Counted from the first letter of the stretch, positions 28,471 through 38,293 are shown. The stretch: 64,000 nt of DNA from DASSBG01 sp035699085 (GCA_035699085.1 DASSBG010000028.1:124001-188000); one strand, 5' to 3'. Notes: generated from the sequence alone by a model not told the origin. A program made the numbers and translations.

Positions 28471-28978
28471 AAAAAGCCTTTCAAGAGCCGCTTTTCAGCA
28501 ACCGTTCAGCCGCAGAGCCCCGCCGCGCCGGCGGCCGACCAGCGGGTGACCCGGCAAGGCCATTCGGTCCCCACCGGCCGCGTCGTCATTGGCGAGCCGC
28601 TGGCGCTGCGCCCACTTCCTGCAGGGGGCCAACGCTGGCGGTGCCTTGCCAGCCGTCGAAGTAAAGCGAAGCCAGCGAGCGCAGGCTCTGCTTGAACCGC
28701 TCATACTCGGGGCCGAGGCAGCGCGGCGACGCACCCGTCCCCGCTGCCGCTCCCCTGGCCGGCGGCAACGACTGGCACTTGGAGCCAATCGGCACCATCT
28801 GCGACATGCGCGGGCTGTGCTCCGACCGTACGCGACGATCGGGCCGCCCGCGCCCTGCTGTTTCCGGGCCGGCGCCGCTCGTTCGTCCGCTGCGTACCGG
28901 GAGACCCTGCCCAGGCTTGCGATAATGCCGCGCTCCGCAACAGCCACAACAGGCAGGGCCTCATGCAGCGACGGCATC
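28471..28978. other. Intergenic stretch, no gene firmly supported
   Basis: About 500 bp between hsp20 and the divergent flavoprotein gene. A minus-strand frame at 28586-28807 ends in a protein-like tail (GPEYERFKQSLRSLASLYFD) but has no recognised family and no clear ribosome site. It may be a small gene or a remnant. Confidence 0.3.
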
Positions 28979-30157
28979 ATGGACGTTGACGTACTGGTGA
29001 TCGGCGGCGGCGCCGCCGGCCTGATGTGTGCCATCGCCGCCGGGCAGCGCGGGCGCCGCGTGCTGGTGGCCGAACATGCCAACAAGGTCGGCAAGAAGAT
29101 CCTGATGTCGGGCGGCGGGCGCTGCAATTTCACCAACCTGGGTGTGAACCCGGACGCTTATCTCTCCGCCAACCCGCACTTCGCCAAATCGGCACTGGCG
29201 CGTTACACCCCGGCCGACTTCATTGCACTGGTGGAAAGGCATCGCATCGCCTGGCACGAGAAGGAGCTCGGCCAGCTGTTTTGCGATGTGTCATCCAAGC
29301 TTGTCGTACGCATGTTGCTGGACGAATGCGCTGCCGCCGGCGTGCGTGTCGAGACCGGTTGCACGACGAGCGACCTGCGCAAGATCGGCGCCGGCTTCAG
29401 CGCGAGCACTCCGCTGGGGCAAGTTCAAGCGCAATCGCTGGTCATCGCCAGCGGCGGGCTGTCCATTCCCAGCATGGGCGCCACCGGCTTTGGCTACGAC
29501 GTGGCCCGCCAGTTCGGCCATGCGGTGCTGCCGGTGCGCGCCGCATTGGTACCACTGACCCAGAGCGGCAAGCACCTGCAGCGCTACAGGGAGCTGGCTG
29601 GCGTGGCCCTTCGCCAGGTCGAGGCACGGGTCGGCAGGCAGGCCTTTCGCGCGGGCATGCTGTTCACCCATCGCGGCATCAGCGGCCCGGCCATCCTGCA
29701 GATTTCCTCATACTGGCAGCCGGGCGACGACTTGCGCATCGACCTGGCACCCGAGATCGACGCCACCGGTTGGCTGCAGAGCCAGCGTGACTCGCGCCCG
29801 GACATGGAGCTCAAGAACGTGCTGTCCGAGCTGATCCCCAAGCGGCTCGCGCACCGCCTGTGCGAGATCTGGTTTGCCAGCAAGCCCATGCGGCAATACA
29901 ACGCCGGCGAGCTTGCCACGATCGGCGCGCAGCTCAACGACTGGCCCATCGTCGCCAGCGGCACCGAAGGGTTCCGCACCGCCGAAGTCACCCTGGGCGG
30001 CGTCGACACCAACGAACTGTCATCCAGCACCATGCAATCGCGGCAGGTGCCTGGCCTCTACTTCATCGGCGAGGTCGTTGACGTCACCGGTTGGTTGGGC
30101 GGCTACAACTTCCAGTGGGCATGGGCCAGCGGGCAGGCCGCCGGCCAAGCCGTCTAG
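28979..30157 (+). CDS. BaiN/HI0933-family NAD(P)/FAD-dependent oxidoreductase
   Basis: A 392-residue flavoprotein. The FAD-binding Rossmann motif is at the N-terminus (VDVLVIGGGAAGLMCAIAAG), followed by KKILMSGGGRCNFTN, the HI0933 hallmark. A second FAD-contact region closes the protein: VPGLYFIGEVVDVTGWLGGY, NFQWAWASGQAAG. The family includes BaiN, proposed to reduce bile-acid intermediates; most members have unknown substrates. A broken copy of this tail lies at 22437-22612. Confidence 0.93.
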   Translation: MDVDVLVIGGGAAGLMCAIAAGQRGRRVLVAEHANKVGKKILMSGGGRCNFTNLGVNPDAYLSANPHFAKSALARYTPADFIALVERHRIAWHEKELGQLFCDVSSKLVVRMLLDECAAAGVRVETGCTTSDLRKIGAGFSASTPLGQVQAQSLVIASGGLSIPSMGATGFGYDVARQFGHAVLPVRAALVPLTQSGKHLQRYRELAGVALRQVEARVGRQAFRAGMLFTHRGISGPAILQISSYWQPGDDLRIDLAPEIDATGWLQSQRDSRPDMELKNVLSELIPKRLAHRLCEIWFASKPMRQYNAGELATIGAQLNDWPIVASGTEGFRTAEVTLGGVDTNELSSSTMQSRQVPGLYFIGEVVDVTGWLGGYNFQWAWASGQAAGQAV

Positions 30158-30394
30158 CAAACGGCGCAGGGCCAATCTTTGCTGGAGATCCTGCACCTCC
30201 GTTGTCCACCACCGATACCATGGTGGCCCAGGACCGGCCGTGCCGCTGGGACGACTTGGTGACACGCAGCTTCAGCCGCGTTTTAGAGTGAACGCGGGCG
30301 CGACCGAGGGCCTCCCGTTCACGCTGCCACGATCTCTTGATGCGCGTTTGCCCTTGGCAACTGTGCAGCCGCGCTTTGGCCTTCCCTGCCCGCC

Positions 30395-31696
30395 TCAGGT
30401 GACGCGCTCGCCGGCCGCCACCCGGGCCGTCATCACGTCGGCCGGTGCCGGCGCGATGGCCAGGCGCAGCCATGCGCCCTCGCGCACCAGCCGCAGATCA
30501 CGATGCCTGACGAGGTACGCCACCCCCACCGCCGCCGCCGCAAGGCCTGCCAGCGCACCCACGCCCAGCGCCACGCGGGCGCCGAAATGATCGACCACCC
30601 AACCGACCAGCGGCGCGCCAACCGGCGTGCCACCCATGACCACGGCGATGCGCAGCGCCAGCACCCGGCCGCGCATCGCCCGCTCGGTGGTGAGCTGCAT
30701 CATCGAGTTGCTGGCGGTCATGAAGGTCAGTGCGGCGAGGCCGACGAAGAACAGCAGCCCCGCGAACAGCATCGGCCCGGGCATCACGGCCGCCACCGCC
30801 ACGGTCACACCGAAGGCCGCCGCCGACGTCGCCATCAGAACCATGCCAGGGAACTGGCGCCGCGCCGAAAGCAGCGCGCCGCACATGGTGCCAACGGCCA
30901 TCGCCGAGGTCAGCAAGCCGTACTGGCTGGCATCGCCGTGGAACACCGTGACCGACATGGTCGAGATGAAGATGGCGAAGTTGAACCCGAAGGTGCCGAG
31001 CAGCAAAAGCATCACCAGCACGGCGATCAGGTCCGGGCGCTGCCGCACGTAATGGAAGCCAGCCAGCAGGCTGCCGCGGGTGCGCGCAGCGCGCGCTTCC
31101 GTGTGCAGTTCGTGCACCCGCAGGAACCACAGCGACACCAGCACCGCGGCGTACGAAGCCGCGTTGATGAGGAACAGCCAGCCTTCGCCGACCGCGGCAA
31201 TCAAAACGCCCGCCACCGCCGGGCCAAGCATTCGCGCGCCGTTGAAGGAGGTGGAGTTGAGCGCCACCGCGTTGGCGAGATCCTCGTCGGTGACCAGGTC
31301 CGACACGAACGCCTGCCGCGCCGGCGCATCGAAGGCGGTGACGCAGCCGAGCAGCAGCGCAAAGCCATACACCTGCCAAAGCTGCACCCAACCCAGTACG
31401 GTGACCAATCCGAGTCCCAGTGCCAGCACGCCGGCGGCGGCCTGGGTGCCGAGCAACAGCTTTCGACGATCCATGTGGTCGGCGGCGAAGCCACTCAGCG
31501 GCAGGAGCAGCAGCGGCGGCCCGAACTGCAGCGCCATCACCGTGCCAACCGCCGTCGCGTTGTGATCGGTCAGCACGGTCAGCACCAGCCAGTCCTGCCC
31601 GATGCGTTGCATCCAGGTGCCGATGTTGGACACCAGCGCACCGCCGGCCCACAGCCGGTAGTTGTAGCTCCTGAGCGACCGGAACATGCTGCTCAT
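30395..31696 (-). CDS. MFS exporter, EntS-like (MFS_3) family
   Basis: A 433-residue membrane protein with about eleven or twelve hydrophobic segments. The start RSLRSYNYRLWAGGALVSNI, GTWMQRIGQDWLVL is typical of the EntS-like drug or siderophore exporter branch, as are DHMDRRKLLLGTQ and FDAPARQAFVSDLV. The substrate is unknown. It converges with the flavoprotein gene and is divergent from the HIT gene. Confidence 0.92.
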   Translation of the reverse strand: MSSMFRSLRSYNYRLWAGGALVSNIGTWMQRIGQDWLVLTVLTDHNATAVGTVMALQFGPPLLLLPLSGFAADHMDRRKLLLGTQAAAGVLALGLGLVTVLGWVQLWQVYGFALLLGCVTAFDAPARQAFVSDLVTDEDLANAVALNSTSFNGARMLGPAVAGVLIAAVGEGWLFLINAASYAAVLVSLWFLRVHELHTEARAARTRGSLLAGFHYVRQRPDLIAVLVMLLLLGTFGFNFAIFISTMSVTVFHGDASQYGLLTSAMAVGTMCGALLSARRQFPGMVLMATSAAAFGVTVAVAAVMPGPMLFAGLLFFVGLAALTFMTASNSMMQLTTERAMRGRVLALRIAVVMGGTPVGAPLVGWVVDHFGARVALGVGALAGLAAAAVGVAYLVRHRDLRLVREGAWLRLAIAPAPADVMTARVAAGERVT

Positions 31697-31799
31697 CGCG
31701 GGCCTGGCCAGACGAACGGACGGGCCAGCTTACCCAATAAACGCCGGCGCAAGCTTGCCGTATGCTGGTGGTTCAGTGCACCCCGATCGAACACGGCTC

Positions 31800-32228
31800 A
31801 TGGCGACCACTGACCGAGACTTTGCGCTGGACCCGCGTCTAGCCGCCGACACGGTGGTCGTCACCGACCTGCGGCTGTGTCGGGTCTGCCTGATGAACGA
31901 CGCCCGCTTCGCATGGCTGGTCCTGGTGCCACGCCGCCCCGGCGTGACCGAGATCGACGAGTTGGCCGATGCCGACCAGGCCATGCTGTGGTCCGAAACC
32001 ACGCAGGCCATGCGGGTCCTGCGTGCCGTCGCCCGGCCGGACAAGCTCAACGTCGGCGCCTTCGGCAACATCGTGCGCCAGCTCCACATGCACGTGGTGG
32101 CACGACGTGAAGGCGACGCCGCATGGCCGGGCCCCGTGTGGGGCTCGGGCACGGCCACGCCCTACTCCGAGCCGGCCCTCGCCGAGCTTTGCGCCCGCCT
32201 CAAGGCCGCCTTCAGCCCTCGACATTGA
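31800..32228 (+). CDS. HIT-domain protein
   Basis: A 142-residue histidine-triad hydrolase-like protein. The sequence has CRVCLMNDARFAWLVLVPRR, VTEIDELADADQ and the active-site motif VRQLHMHVVARR. The first His of the usual HxHxHxx is replaced by Gln here. I recall this as common in the HIT branch found in Pseudomonas relatives. Members hydrolyse nucleoside phosphoramidates or dinucleotides. It is a single gene. Confidence 0.9.
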   Translation: MATTDRDFALDPRLAADTVVVTDLRLCRVCLMNDARFAWLVLVPRRPGVTEIDELADADQAMLWSETTQAMRVLRAVARPDKLNVGAFGNIVRQLHMHVVARREGDAAWPGPVWGSGTATPYSEPALAELCARLKAAFSPRH

Positions 32229-32318
32229 GGCTTGCGGACAACTGCAACTGACCCCGTTCCAAGGGCTACCCCTGTCCTTGATTCCGCTGGACACAAGCGG
32301 CACGTTGTTGCCATTTCT

Positions 32319-33527
32319 TCAACCGCCGGGCAACTCGAACCCGTCGGCGAAGATGCTTGCTTCGACTTCGACCGCACCGATATCGCAGCCCGCGCCCTGC
32401 GGACGGGCGACTCCGCGTTGGCCGGTGGCGACCGCCGCCTCGCAGTTGGCCGTGTCGATCACCGGGCTGGCGGCCACAGGAACCATCGTAGGCGTCAATC
32501 CGCCCGTGTAGCTGAGCGGTCCGAGCATCGGATCGCCACTGGCTACTCCGTTGCAGGTGGTATCGCCGAAGAAGTTGTTGCCCGCGTCGGTCATGCCGGA
32601 GCCTGGAGTGGAAGCCCGCCGGCAATCGCCATACGTGTTGCCGGCGACGATCGAGTTGGAGATCGAAATTGTGGCGTCTTGTTCGACGTCAAGAGCGCCT
32701 CCACTGAAATAGGTCGTTGAATTTCCCGCAATAGTGACGTAGTCCAGGGTCATCGCCGTCCCCTTGAAATTGCGGATGGCGCTGCCGTAATAGCCCACCG
32801 AATTGCCGCTGAACGTGCTGTTGGTAACAGTGACGGATCCGCCGTATCCGGTGAAGATTCCGCCGCCGCCACTCGAAGCAGTGTTCCCGGTGAACGTGGA
32901 GTCGCGCACCACAACAACGGCACCCGAATTGGAAAGGCCGCCGCCTGTTCCACTCGACATGGTGTTCTGCGCAAAAACACAGTCGTTGATCGTGGTTGTG
33001 CCGCCCTGCGTGAAAAAGCCGCCGCCGCCAAAAGAGGCCGTGCTGTTCGAGAACGTGACATGGTCCAGTTCAAGCGTGGTCCCCGTCATGAACATGCCGC
33101 CGCCGTAACCATCACCGTTCCCATGCGTAATCTCGATATCGCGAAACACGGCCGAACCGGCACCCGTGCTGAGGTCGCCAACCCAGAAAACCTGCACTGC
33201 GTCGCCACCGCTGACGGTGACAAGGTTTCCGCCGTCGATCGTCGTCGTGGCCGGGTCGGTCAGTCCCGGTAGCGTGCTTCCTACCGTGATCGTTTGCGGC
33301 GAAGCGAAAACGCCGGGGTCGAAGGTGATCGTATCTGCGCCACTACCGGCGGCACATCCCGAGTGTGTCTGGGTGTTGCTGTTGGCGTTGTCGATCGCGT
33401 TGCGAAGCGTGCATGCCGAGCCGGTATCGGCTGTCGAGTTGACGACGATGCTGTTGGCCTGCGCCGATGCCCAAGGTCCCGCGCAGCCAAGCGCGAGCAG
33501 GAAAGCCAATCCAGTAGTGCGGTTCAT
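32319..33527 (-). CDS. Secreted beta-helix (choice-of-anchor Q) protein with FADGFE tail
   Basis: A 402-residue exported protein starting at ATG behind GGAGGGG. The signal ends near AQANS. The first domain (VVNSTADTGSACTLRNAIDNA) resembles CSLREA-type starts, and right-handed beta-helix repeats follow (STFTGNTASSGGGGIFTG, STFSGNSVG). The anchor-Q block is near the end (SPVIDTANCE, QRGVARPQGAGCDIGAVEV). It closes with ASIFADGFELPGG, shared exactly with the 34762-36696 protein. It is likely extracellular or cell-surface. Confidence 0.85.
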   Translation of the reverse strand: MNRTTGLAFLLALGCAGPWASAQANSIVVNSTADTGSACTLRNAIDNANSNTQTHSGCAAGSGADTITFDPGVFASPQTITVGSTLPGLTDPATTTIDGGNLVTVSGGDAVQVFWVGDLSTGAGSAVFRDIEITHGNGDGYGGGMFMTGTTLELDHVTFSNSTASFGGGGFFTQGGTTTINDCVFAQNTMSSGTGGGLSNSGAVVVVRDSTFTGNTASSGGGGIFTGYGGSVTVTNSTFSGNSVGYYGSAIRNFKGTAMTLDYVTIAGNSTTYFSGGALDVEQDATISISNSIVAGNTYGDCRRASTPGSGMTDAGNNFFGDTTCNGVASGDPMLGPLSYTGGLTPTMVPVAASPVIDTANCEAAVATGQRGVARPQGAGCDIGAVEVEASIFADGFELPGG

Positions 33528-33761
33528 CTTGTACCCCTCCCCTTGACTAATCAGCAGTATCGCTGACCTGGTTACCGTTTGGAATGGGGTCTGGTCAAAA
33601 AGCGGCACCGGCCATTTCTCCTCACGCCGGCGCGCGACCCGCTCAGCGGCCATCCGCCACGCATTATTGCCGGCCCGCAAGTACACCCGACCGCGTTTTG
33701 GTTGGTGCAGGATTGCGGCTGGGCCTTCGCGGCAGGGGAAATCACTTGAGCTTCGATCACG

Positions 33762-34590
33762 TTGTCGGCACGTGTGCCGCGGCGCGCGCGCGCCGCTATC
33801 CGCATTTGTCACCGCGGGCTGGTCGTCTGCGCCGCCTTCCTGGCGCTGTCGTGCGCGCTCCCGGCGATGGCCGCGCGCTGCTACGTCGATGCCGCGGCCA
33901 CCGGCCCCACCCATGACGGCGCAGCCTGGGCAAGCGCATATACCGATCTGCAATTGGCGCTGGCCGATGCCAGTTGCGCCGAAGTCTGGGTGGCCCAAGG
34001 CATCTACACGCCCGTCACCGTTGCCGGCGACCAGGACATCAGCTTCAACATCCGGCCTGGCGTCGCGGTCTACGGTGGCTTCGCCAGCGTCGAGACCACA
34101 CTCGGCGCGCGCGACTCGGCTGCCCACGTGACCATCCTGTCCGGGGACATCGACAACAACGACGACAGCAACAACGCCGACGGCAATTGGCATCGACGAA
34201 ACCAGCACCGATATCGTCGGCCGCAACACCCGCCACCTCGCCGTCATGGACGGCACTGCGGGCACGCAAGTCACCGCCACCACCGTGCTCGACGGCTTCA
34301 CCCTGACAGGCGGCGACAACACCAACGATGATCTGGGCGGCGGCGCACTGTTGTGCCGAGGCGGCAACTCCGGCAACGCATGCAACCCCACGCTCGCCAA
34401 TCTTGTGTTCAGCGGCAACGAGGCGCTATATGGCGGCGCGGTGGAGCTTGACGGCTTCTCGGGCGGCGACAGCAGCCCGACGTTGACGAACACCACCTTC
34501 AGCGGCAACAGCGGCTCCTCCTGCGGCGGGATGTACAACTATGGCGTGTCCGGCACCAGCAGCCCGACGCTGATCAACGGGCGCCGCAAC
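33762..34590 (+). pseudogene. Frameshifted and truncated choice-of-anchor Q beta-helix gene
   Basis: The N-terminal part (signal CAAFLALSCALPAMAARCYVD, then CAEVWVAQGIYTP and VTILSGDIDNNDD) closely matches the first 130 residues of the 10422-12992 protein. One extra T at about 34187 shifts the frame inside DGN/GIDET. The +1 frame continues correctly (GIDETSTDIVGRNTRHLAVM through SSPTLTNTTFSGNSGSSCGG). Similarity ends near 34590, and the rest of the beta-helix, anchor and tail are missing. A REP-like half element follows at about 34720. Confidence 0.8.
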
Positions 34591-34761
34591 GCGCCGGTCC
34601 GGCGGCGTCGATGTCGGAGCGAACATCGGCGCAGCTGCCCCTTCTCGCGGCCCGGTTTCAGCGTACGACGAGCACCGGCAGCAGGCAGCGCCGGATGAGC
34701 CTCGCTTGGCGACAAGAACCTGACCCCGTTCCTGGTTCTTCCGCCAGATGCCGCCGCTCTC

Positions 34762-36696
34762 TCAACCGCCGGGCAATTCGAACCCGTCGGCGAAGATGCT
34801 TGCTTTGACTTCGACTGCACCAATATCGCAGGCCGCGCCTTGTGGGCGCGGCACGCCACGCTGGTCGGTGGCGGCCAGAACGCAACCGGCCGTCCCGGCG
34901 TCAATGGCCGGGCTGCCGGTTTGCGGCAGCAGGGTCTGGGTCGGGCCACCATTGTCCGCCAGTGCGGCGGCAAGTCGTGGATCGGTGGTCAGGGGCGTGG
35001 TGCTGCCGGCGCCCGTACTGGCGGTATTGGAGGTTGAGCCGACGATATTCACGCCGGCGAAGGTCAAGGTCGCGGTGTTGGTTTGAACGCCGTCGATGGC
35101 GGCGTTGACCACGTCGTGGTCGGCCGCGCCAGCGCTGGCGGTGGTGCCGTGGATGATGCTGTCGCTGATGGTGACAGACGCGATGCTGGCCGAGCCGTCC
35201 TCGATCATGTTGCCGTAGGCCAGCGAATACACGCTGCCGTCGCCCGCGCCGGTGCCGCCATTGCTGCCACTCACGGTGTTGCCCGCAAGCGTCGAAAACG
35301 CGATGCTCACGGTACCGTTGAGGTTGAACACGGCCGCGCCCAGGCCGCTGCCGTTCGCTTCGCTCGCGCCGCCCGACGCGCTGTTACCGATGGCAGTCAC
35401 ATTGACGAGTTGCACGCTGCCGCGGTGATTGAAGATGGCGCCGCCCATGCCGGCGCCGCCGCCGCCGTAGTCGTTACCGTCGTCTTCGCCAAGCCCGCCG
35501 CCGAAACCGCCTTCACCGACTTCACCGGACAAAACGCGGGCGAGGCCGCTGCCGCCGCCGCCAAAACCACCGTCGCCGCCAGCGGGGGCGCCGCCGCCGC
35601 CGCCGAAGCCGCCGCCACCGCCGCCTAAATAGGCGCGGCTGCCGCCGCCGCCACCGCCGACGCCGCCGCCGCCGCCGCCACCGTAAAGGTCGGGTCCGAC
35701 GTTGCCCGCGCTGCCGCCCAAGCCGAAGCGGCCACCGTCGCCGATGCCCCAGCCCGAGCCGCCATTCAAGGCGCTGCCACCGCCGCCGCCATCGCCAAGG
35801 ACGCCACCACCATTGGCCTCATACCCGCTGCCATTCCCGCCCAGGCCGCCCCTGCCGCCGCCATCGCCGCCAGTGCCATCTCCGGAGAGCCAATTCTCCT
35901 CGGCATCGTCGGCGGAACGAAACCCGCCACCACCACCGCTACCACCATAACGGCCGCTAAAGCCACCATCGCCACCCCAGGAGCCGCTGCCCAGCGCACC
36001 GCCGAAGCCGCCACCGTCGTTGCCAGTGGCATCCTGTCCCATGCCGCCGCCGCCGAAGAAGTAGCCGTCCGTCGAGCTGCCACCCTGCGCGGTATTGTCG
36101 GTGAGCGTGACACCCTCCAGCGTCAGGTCTCCCTGGCTGAAGATGGCGCCGCCCATGCCGGCGCCGCCGCCGCCCTGTGCCGCGTCGCCACCCTTGGCAT
36201 AGCCTCCCTTGAGGGTGAGGTTTTCCAGGGTCAACCAGCCCGGGGGCAGCTCCAGCCCGCCGGAGACATAAAAGAAGCGGAAGGCATCGGCCGTGGCCGG
36301 GGTCGGATCACCCGTGTGCTGCGCATCCAGCACCGCGCCGCGGCCTTCGATCACGATGTCACTCTGGATCGGCGGCAGCGCATTGGGTCCGTACCACCAG
36401 TTGTCAGCGGCCGTGAAGGTGTAGGTCTGCGCCGCCAGCACGAGGGTGTTGACGCCGGCGCTGGCGCCGCTGCACGAGCCCGGGCTGATGGTCGCCGAGC
36501 CCATCTGCGCCGGCGTCGGCGCACCGTTGGCGTCGTTGGCGGCATAAATCGCCTGCGCCAGCGTACAGGTCGAAGGCGACGCCACGCCGCTGTCGGCAAC
36601 CGTGATGGCCCCGGCCGTTGCCGGCGAACTGATCAGCAGGTTGGCCGTCGCCAGCAGCAGCGGAACCAGTCCGCGACGGACATTCGAGTGCAACAT
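34762..36696 (-). CDS. Extremely glycine-rich secreted choice-of-anchor Q protein with FADGFE tail
   Basis: A 644-residue exported protein starting at ATG behind GAGGGG. A signal peptide precedes TCTLAQAIYAANDANGAP, a beta-helix start. Residues ~175-440 are over half glycine in GGGG, GGSG and GFGG runs, resembling mycobacterial PE_PGRS or plant GRP sequence, with MGGAIFSQGDLTLEG and MGGAIFNHRGSVQLVN bracketing the run. The anchor-Q block (SPAIDAGTAGC, QRGVPRPQGAACDIGAVEV) and ASIFADGFELPGG end it. The gene is intact despite strong repeats. A surface or matrix role is inferred. Confidence 0.85.
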   Translation of the reverse strand: MLHSNVRRGLVPLLLATANLLISSPATAGAITVADSGVASPSTCTLAQAIYAANDANGAPTPAQMGSATISPGSCSGASAGVNTLVLAAQTYTFTAADNWWYGPNALPPIQSDIVIEGRGAVLDAQHTGDPTPATADAFRFFYVSGGLELPPGWLTLENLTLKGGYAKGGDAAQGGGGAGMGGAIFSQGDLTLEGVTLTDNTAQGGSSTDGYFFGGGGMGQDATGNDGGGFGGALGSGSWGGDGGFSGRYGGSGGGGGFRSADDAEENWLSGDGTGGDGGGRGGLGGNGSGYEANGGGVLGDGGGGGSALNGGSGWGIGDGGRFGLGGSAGNVGPDLYGGGGGGGVGGGGGGSRAYLGGGGGGFGGGGGAPAGGDGGFGGGGSGLARVLSGEVGEGGFGGGLGEDDGNDYGGGGAGMGGAIFNHRGSVQLVNVTAIGNSASGGASEANGSGLGAAVFNLNGTVSIAFSTLAGNTVSGSNGGTGAGDGSVYSLAYGNMIEDGSASIASVTISDSIIHGTTASAGAADHDVVNAAIDGVQTNTATLTFAGVNIVGSTSNTASTGAGSTTPLTTDPRLAAALADNGGPTQTLLPQTGSPAIDAGTAGCVLAATDQRGVPRPQGAACDIGAVEVKASIFADGFELPGG

Positions 36697-36814
36697 GGCG
36701 GCCCCTCAACGTGTTGACAGGGCGTCGACATTACACGTACAGATTGCACTGCAAAAAAACACCCCCAAGCAGGAAGCCTAACATGCCGCGCCGTCCGAAT
36801 TCAGGTCTTGAGAA

Positions 36815-36864
36815 GGGGTCAGGTTCACCGACCGGGACGGGAAATTCGACTCTGCCCCTGACCC
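36815..36864. repeat. Degenerate REPIN-like inverted repeat
   Basis: GGGGTCAGGTTC at 36815 faces GACTCTGCCCCTGACCC ending at 36864. The core resembles the RAYT-associated family at 50-61 kb but with a different arm (GTTC for GTGC). Related single pieces (CTGACCCCGTTCC) occur near 32249 and 34722. It is probably an older subfamily. Confidence 0.6.
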
Positions 36865-36960
36865 ATTTGTTGCACCGAATAGATGCCTCGGGCGCTCGGT
36901 CGGCTGCGCTTCGGGGCGCGGCTGTTAGCCTGCGGGAGGTTCTGGCGAGTCGACACATCG

Positions 36961-38151
36961 ATGGAAAGCTCTGCAGCACATCCTGGCGGCGTGGCGGCGC
37001 GCAGCGGCACGCGCGCGACTGTCGAGGCTGCGGCTCCAGGCACGCGCACCCATGGGCGCGCCCCGATTGCGGTGCTGTCGCTCGCGGCGCTGGCGCTGCT
37101 GGCCGGCTGCGCAACGCAGCGCGTCAAGGGCCCGCCGCCGCGCTGTCCGGAAGTGGTGCATGCGCAGATCGAGCGGCTGATGCCGGACGATGCGTCCGAC
37201 AAGGCGGGCTGGGCGACTGATATCTGCGCCGCCTTCACCGCGCAGCAGATCGTGCCGACCACGCAAAACCTGTGCGCGGTTCTGGCAGTAACCGAGCAGG
37301 AGTCGGGATTCCACGTCGCGCCGGTGGTGCCGGGCCTGGGGCGCATCGCGCGCGAGGAGATCTATCGTCGCGCCGCCGCGCGGCATGTGCCGCGCCTGCT
37401 GGTCGACGCCGCGCTGCACCTGAAGTCGCCCAATGGCGAACGCTACAGCGATCGCCTGAAGAAGGCGCGCACGGAAAAGCAGCTGAGCGCGATCTTCGGC
37501 GACCTCATCGGCATGGTGCCGCTCGGCCGGCGCCTGTTCGGCGGTCTGAACCCGGTGCACACCGGCGGCCCGATGCAAGTCAGCATCAACTTCGCGGAAG
37601 CGCACGACGACGGCTACCCCTACCCGGTCGACGGCTCCATTCGCCAGGAGGTCTTCAGCCGGCGTGGCGGCATGTACTTCGGCATCGCGCACCTGCTCGG
37701 CTACCCGACGCACTACCCGGACATCATCTACCGCTTCGCCGATTTCAACGCCGGCTGGTACGCCAGCCGCAACGCCGCATTCCAGGCGGCCGTGAGCAAG
37801 GCGTCGGGCATCAAGCTGGCGCTCGACGGCGACCTCATCCGCTACGGCAGCGACACGCCCGGCGCCACCGAGCGCGCGGTGCGCACGCTGGGCCCGCGGC
37901 TCGGCCTCAACGACGACGACATCCGCGATGCGCTGGAGCAAGGCGAGGCGTGGGAGTTCAGCGCCACGCCGCTCTACGACCGCGTGTACGCGCTGGCCGA
38001 GCGCGCCGCCGGCAAGCCGCTGCCGCACGCGATATTGCCCGGCATCACGCTGGAAAGCCCGAAGATCACCCGCAAGCTCACCACCGCCTGGTTCGCCAAG
38101 CGCGTCGACAGCCGCTGGAAGCGCTGCATGGCGCGCGCGACCGGCAGATGA
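36961..38151 (+). CDS. DUF1615 family lipoprotein
   Basis: A 396-residue protein with an unusually long N-terminal extension before a lipobox (ALALLAGCATQ), so the true start may be one of several codons nearer 37069. The body matches DUF1615: CAAFTAQQIVPTTQNLCAVL, AVTEQESGFHVAPVVPGL, NPVHTGGPMQVSINFA and RRGGMYFGIAHLLGYP. The TEQESGF segment resembles the catalytic-Glu region of lysozyme-like transglycosylases. This may indicate an envelope enzyme but is not proven. It is followed by palindromic repeats. Confidence 0.85.
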   Translation: MESSAAHPGGVAARSGTRATVEAAAPGTRTHGRAPIAVLSLAALALLAGCATQRVKGPPPRCPEVVHAQIERLMPDDASDKAGWATDICAAFTAQQIVPTTQNLCAVLAVTEQESGFHVAPVVPGLGRIAREEIYRRAAARHVPRLLVDAALHLKSPNGERYSDRLKKARTEKQLSAIFGDLIGMVPLGRRLFGGLNPVHTGGPMQVSINFAEAHDDGYPYPVDGSIRQEVFSRRGGMYFGIAHLLGYPTHYPDIIYRFADFNAGWYASRNAAFQAAVSKASGIKLALDGDLIRYGSDTPGATERAVRTLGPRLGLNDDDIRDALEQGEAWEFSATPLYDRVYALAERAAGKPLPHAILPGITLESPKITRKLTTAWFAKRVDSRWKRCMARATGR

Positions 38152-38242
38152 TGAAAGGCGTCGGGTTACGGCCTGCGGCCTGACCCGACCTGCGAGGGCG
38201 GCGTTGAAACCCGCCCCACGGCGTCGCGTAGGTCGACCACAT

Positions 38243-38280
38243 CCGTAGGTCGGGTTAGCGCCGCAGGCGCGTAACCCGAC
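38243..38280. repeat. 38-bp palindromic repeat, left copy
   Basis: An internally palindromic element (GTCGGGTTA...TAACCCGAC around GCGCCGCAGGCGC) identical over 38 bases to the copy at 39398-39435. A diverged relative begins at about 38160. The two identical copies lie in the same direction and flank the IPTL-CTERM gene. Confidence 0.8.
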
Positions 38281-38293
38281 ATGGGCGCCGACG

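Noticed and set aside
35083..35628. Plus-strand Ala/Val-rich frames opposite the glycine-rich gene
   Set aside because: They mirror the GGC/GCC repeat of the real gene on the minus strand and have no signal or ribosome site.
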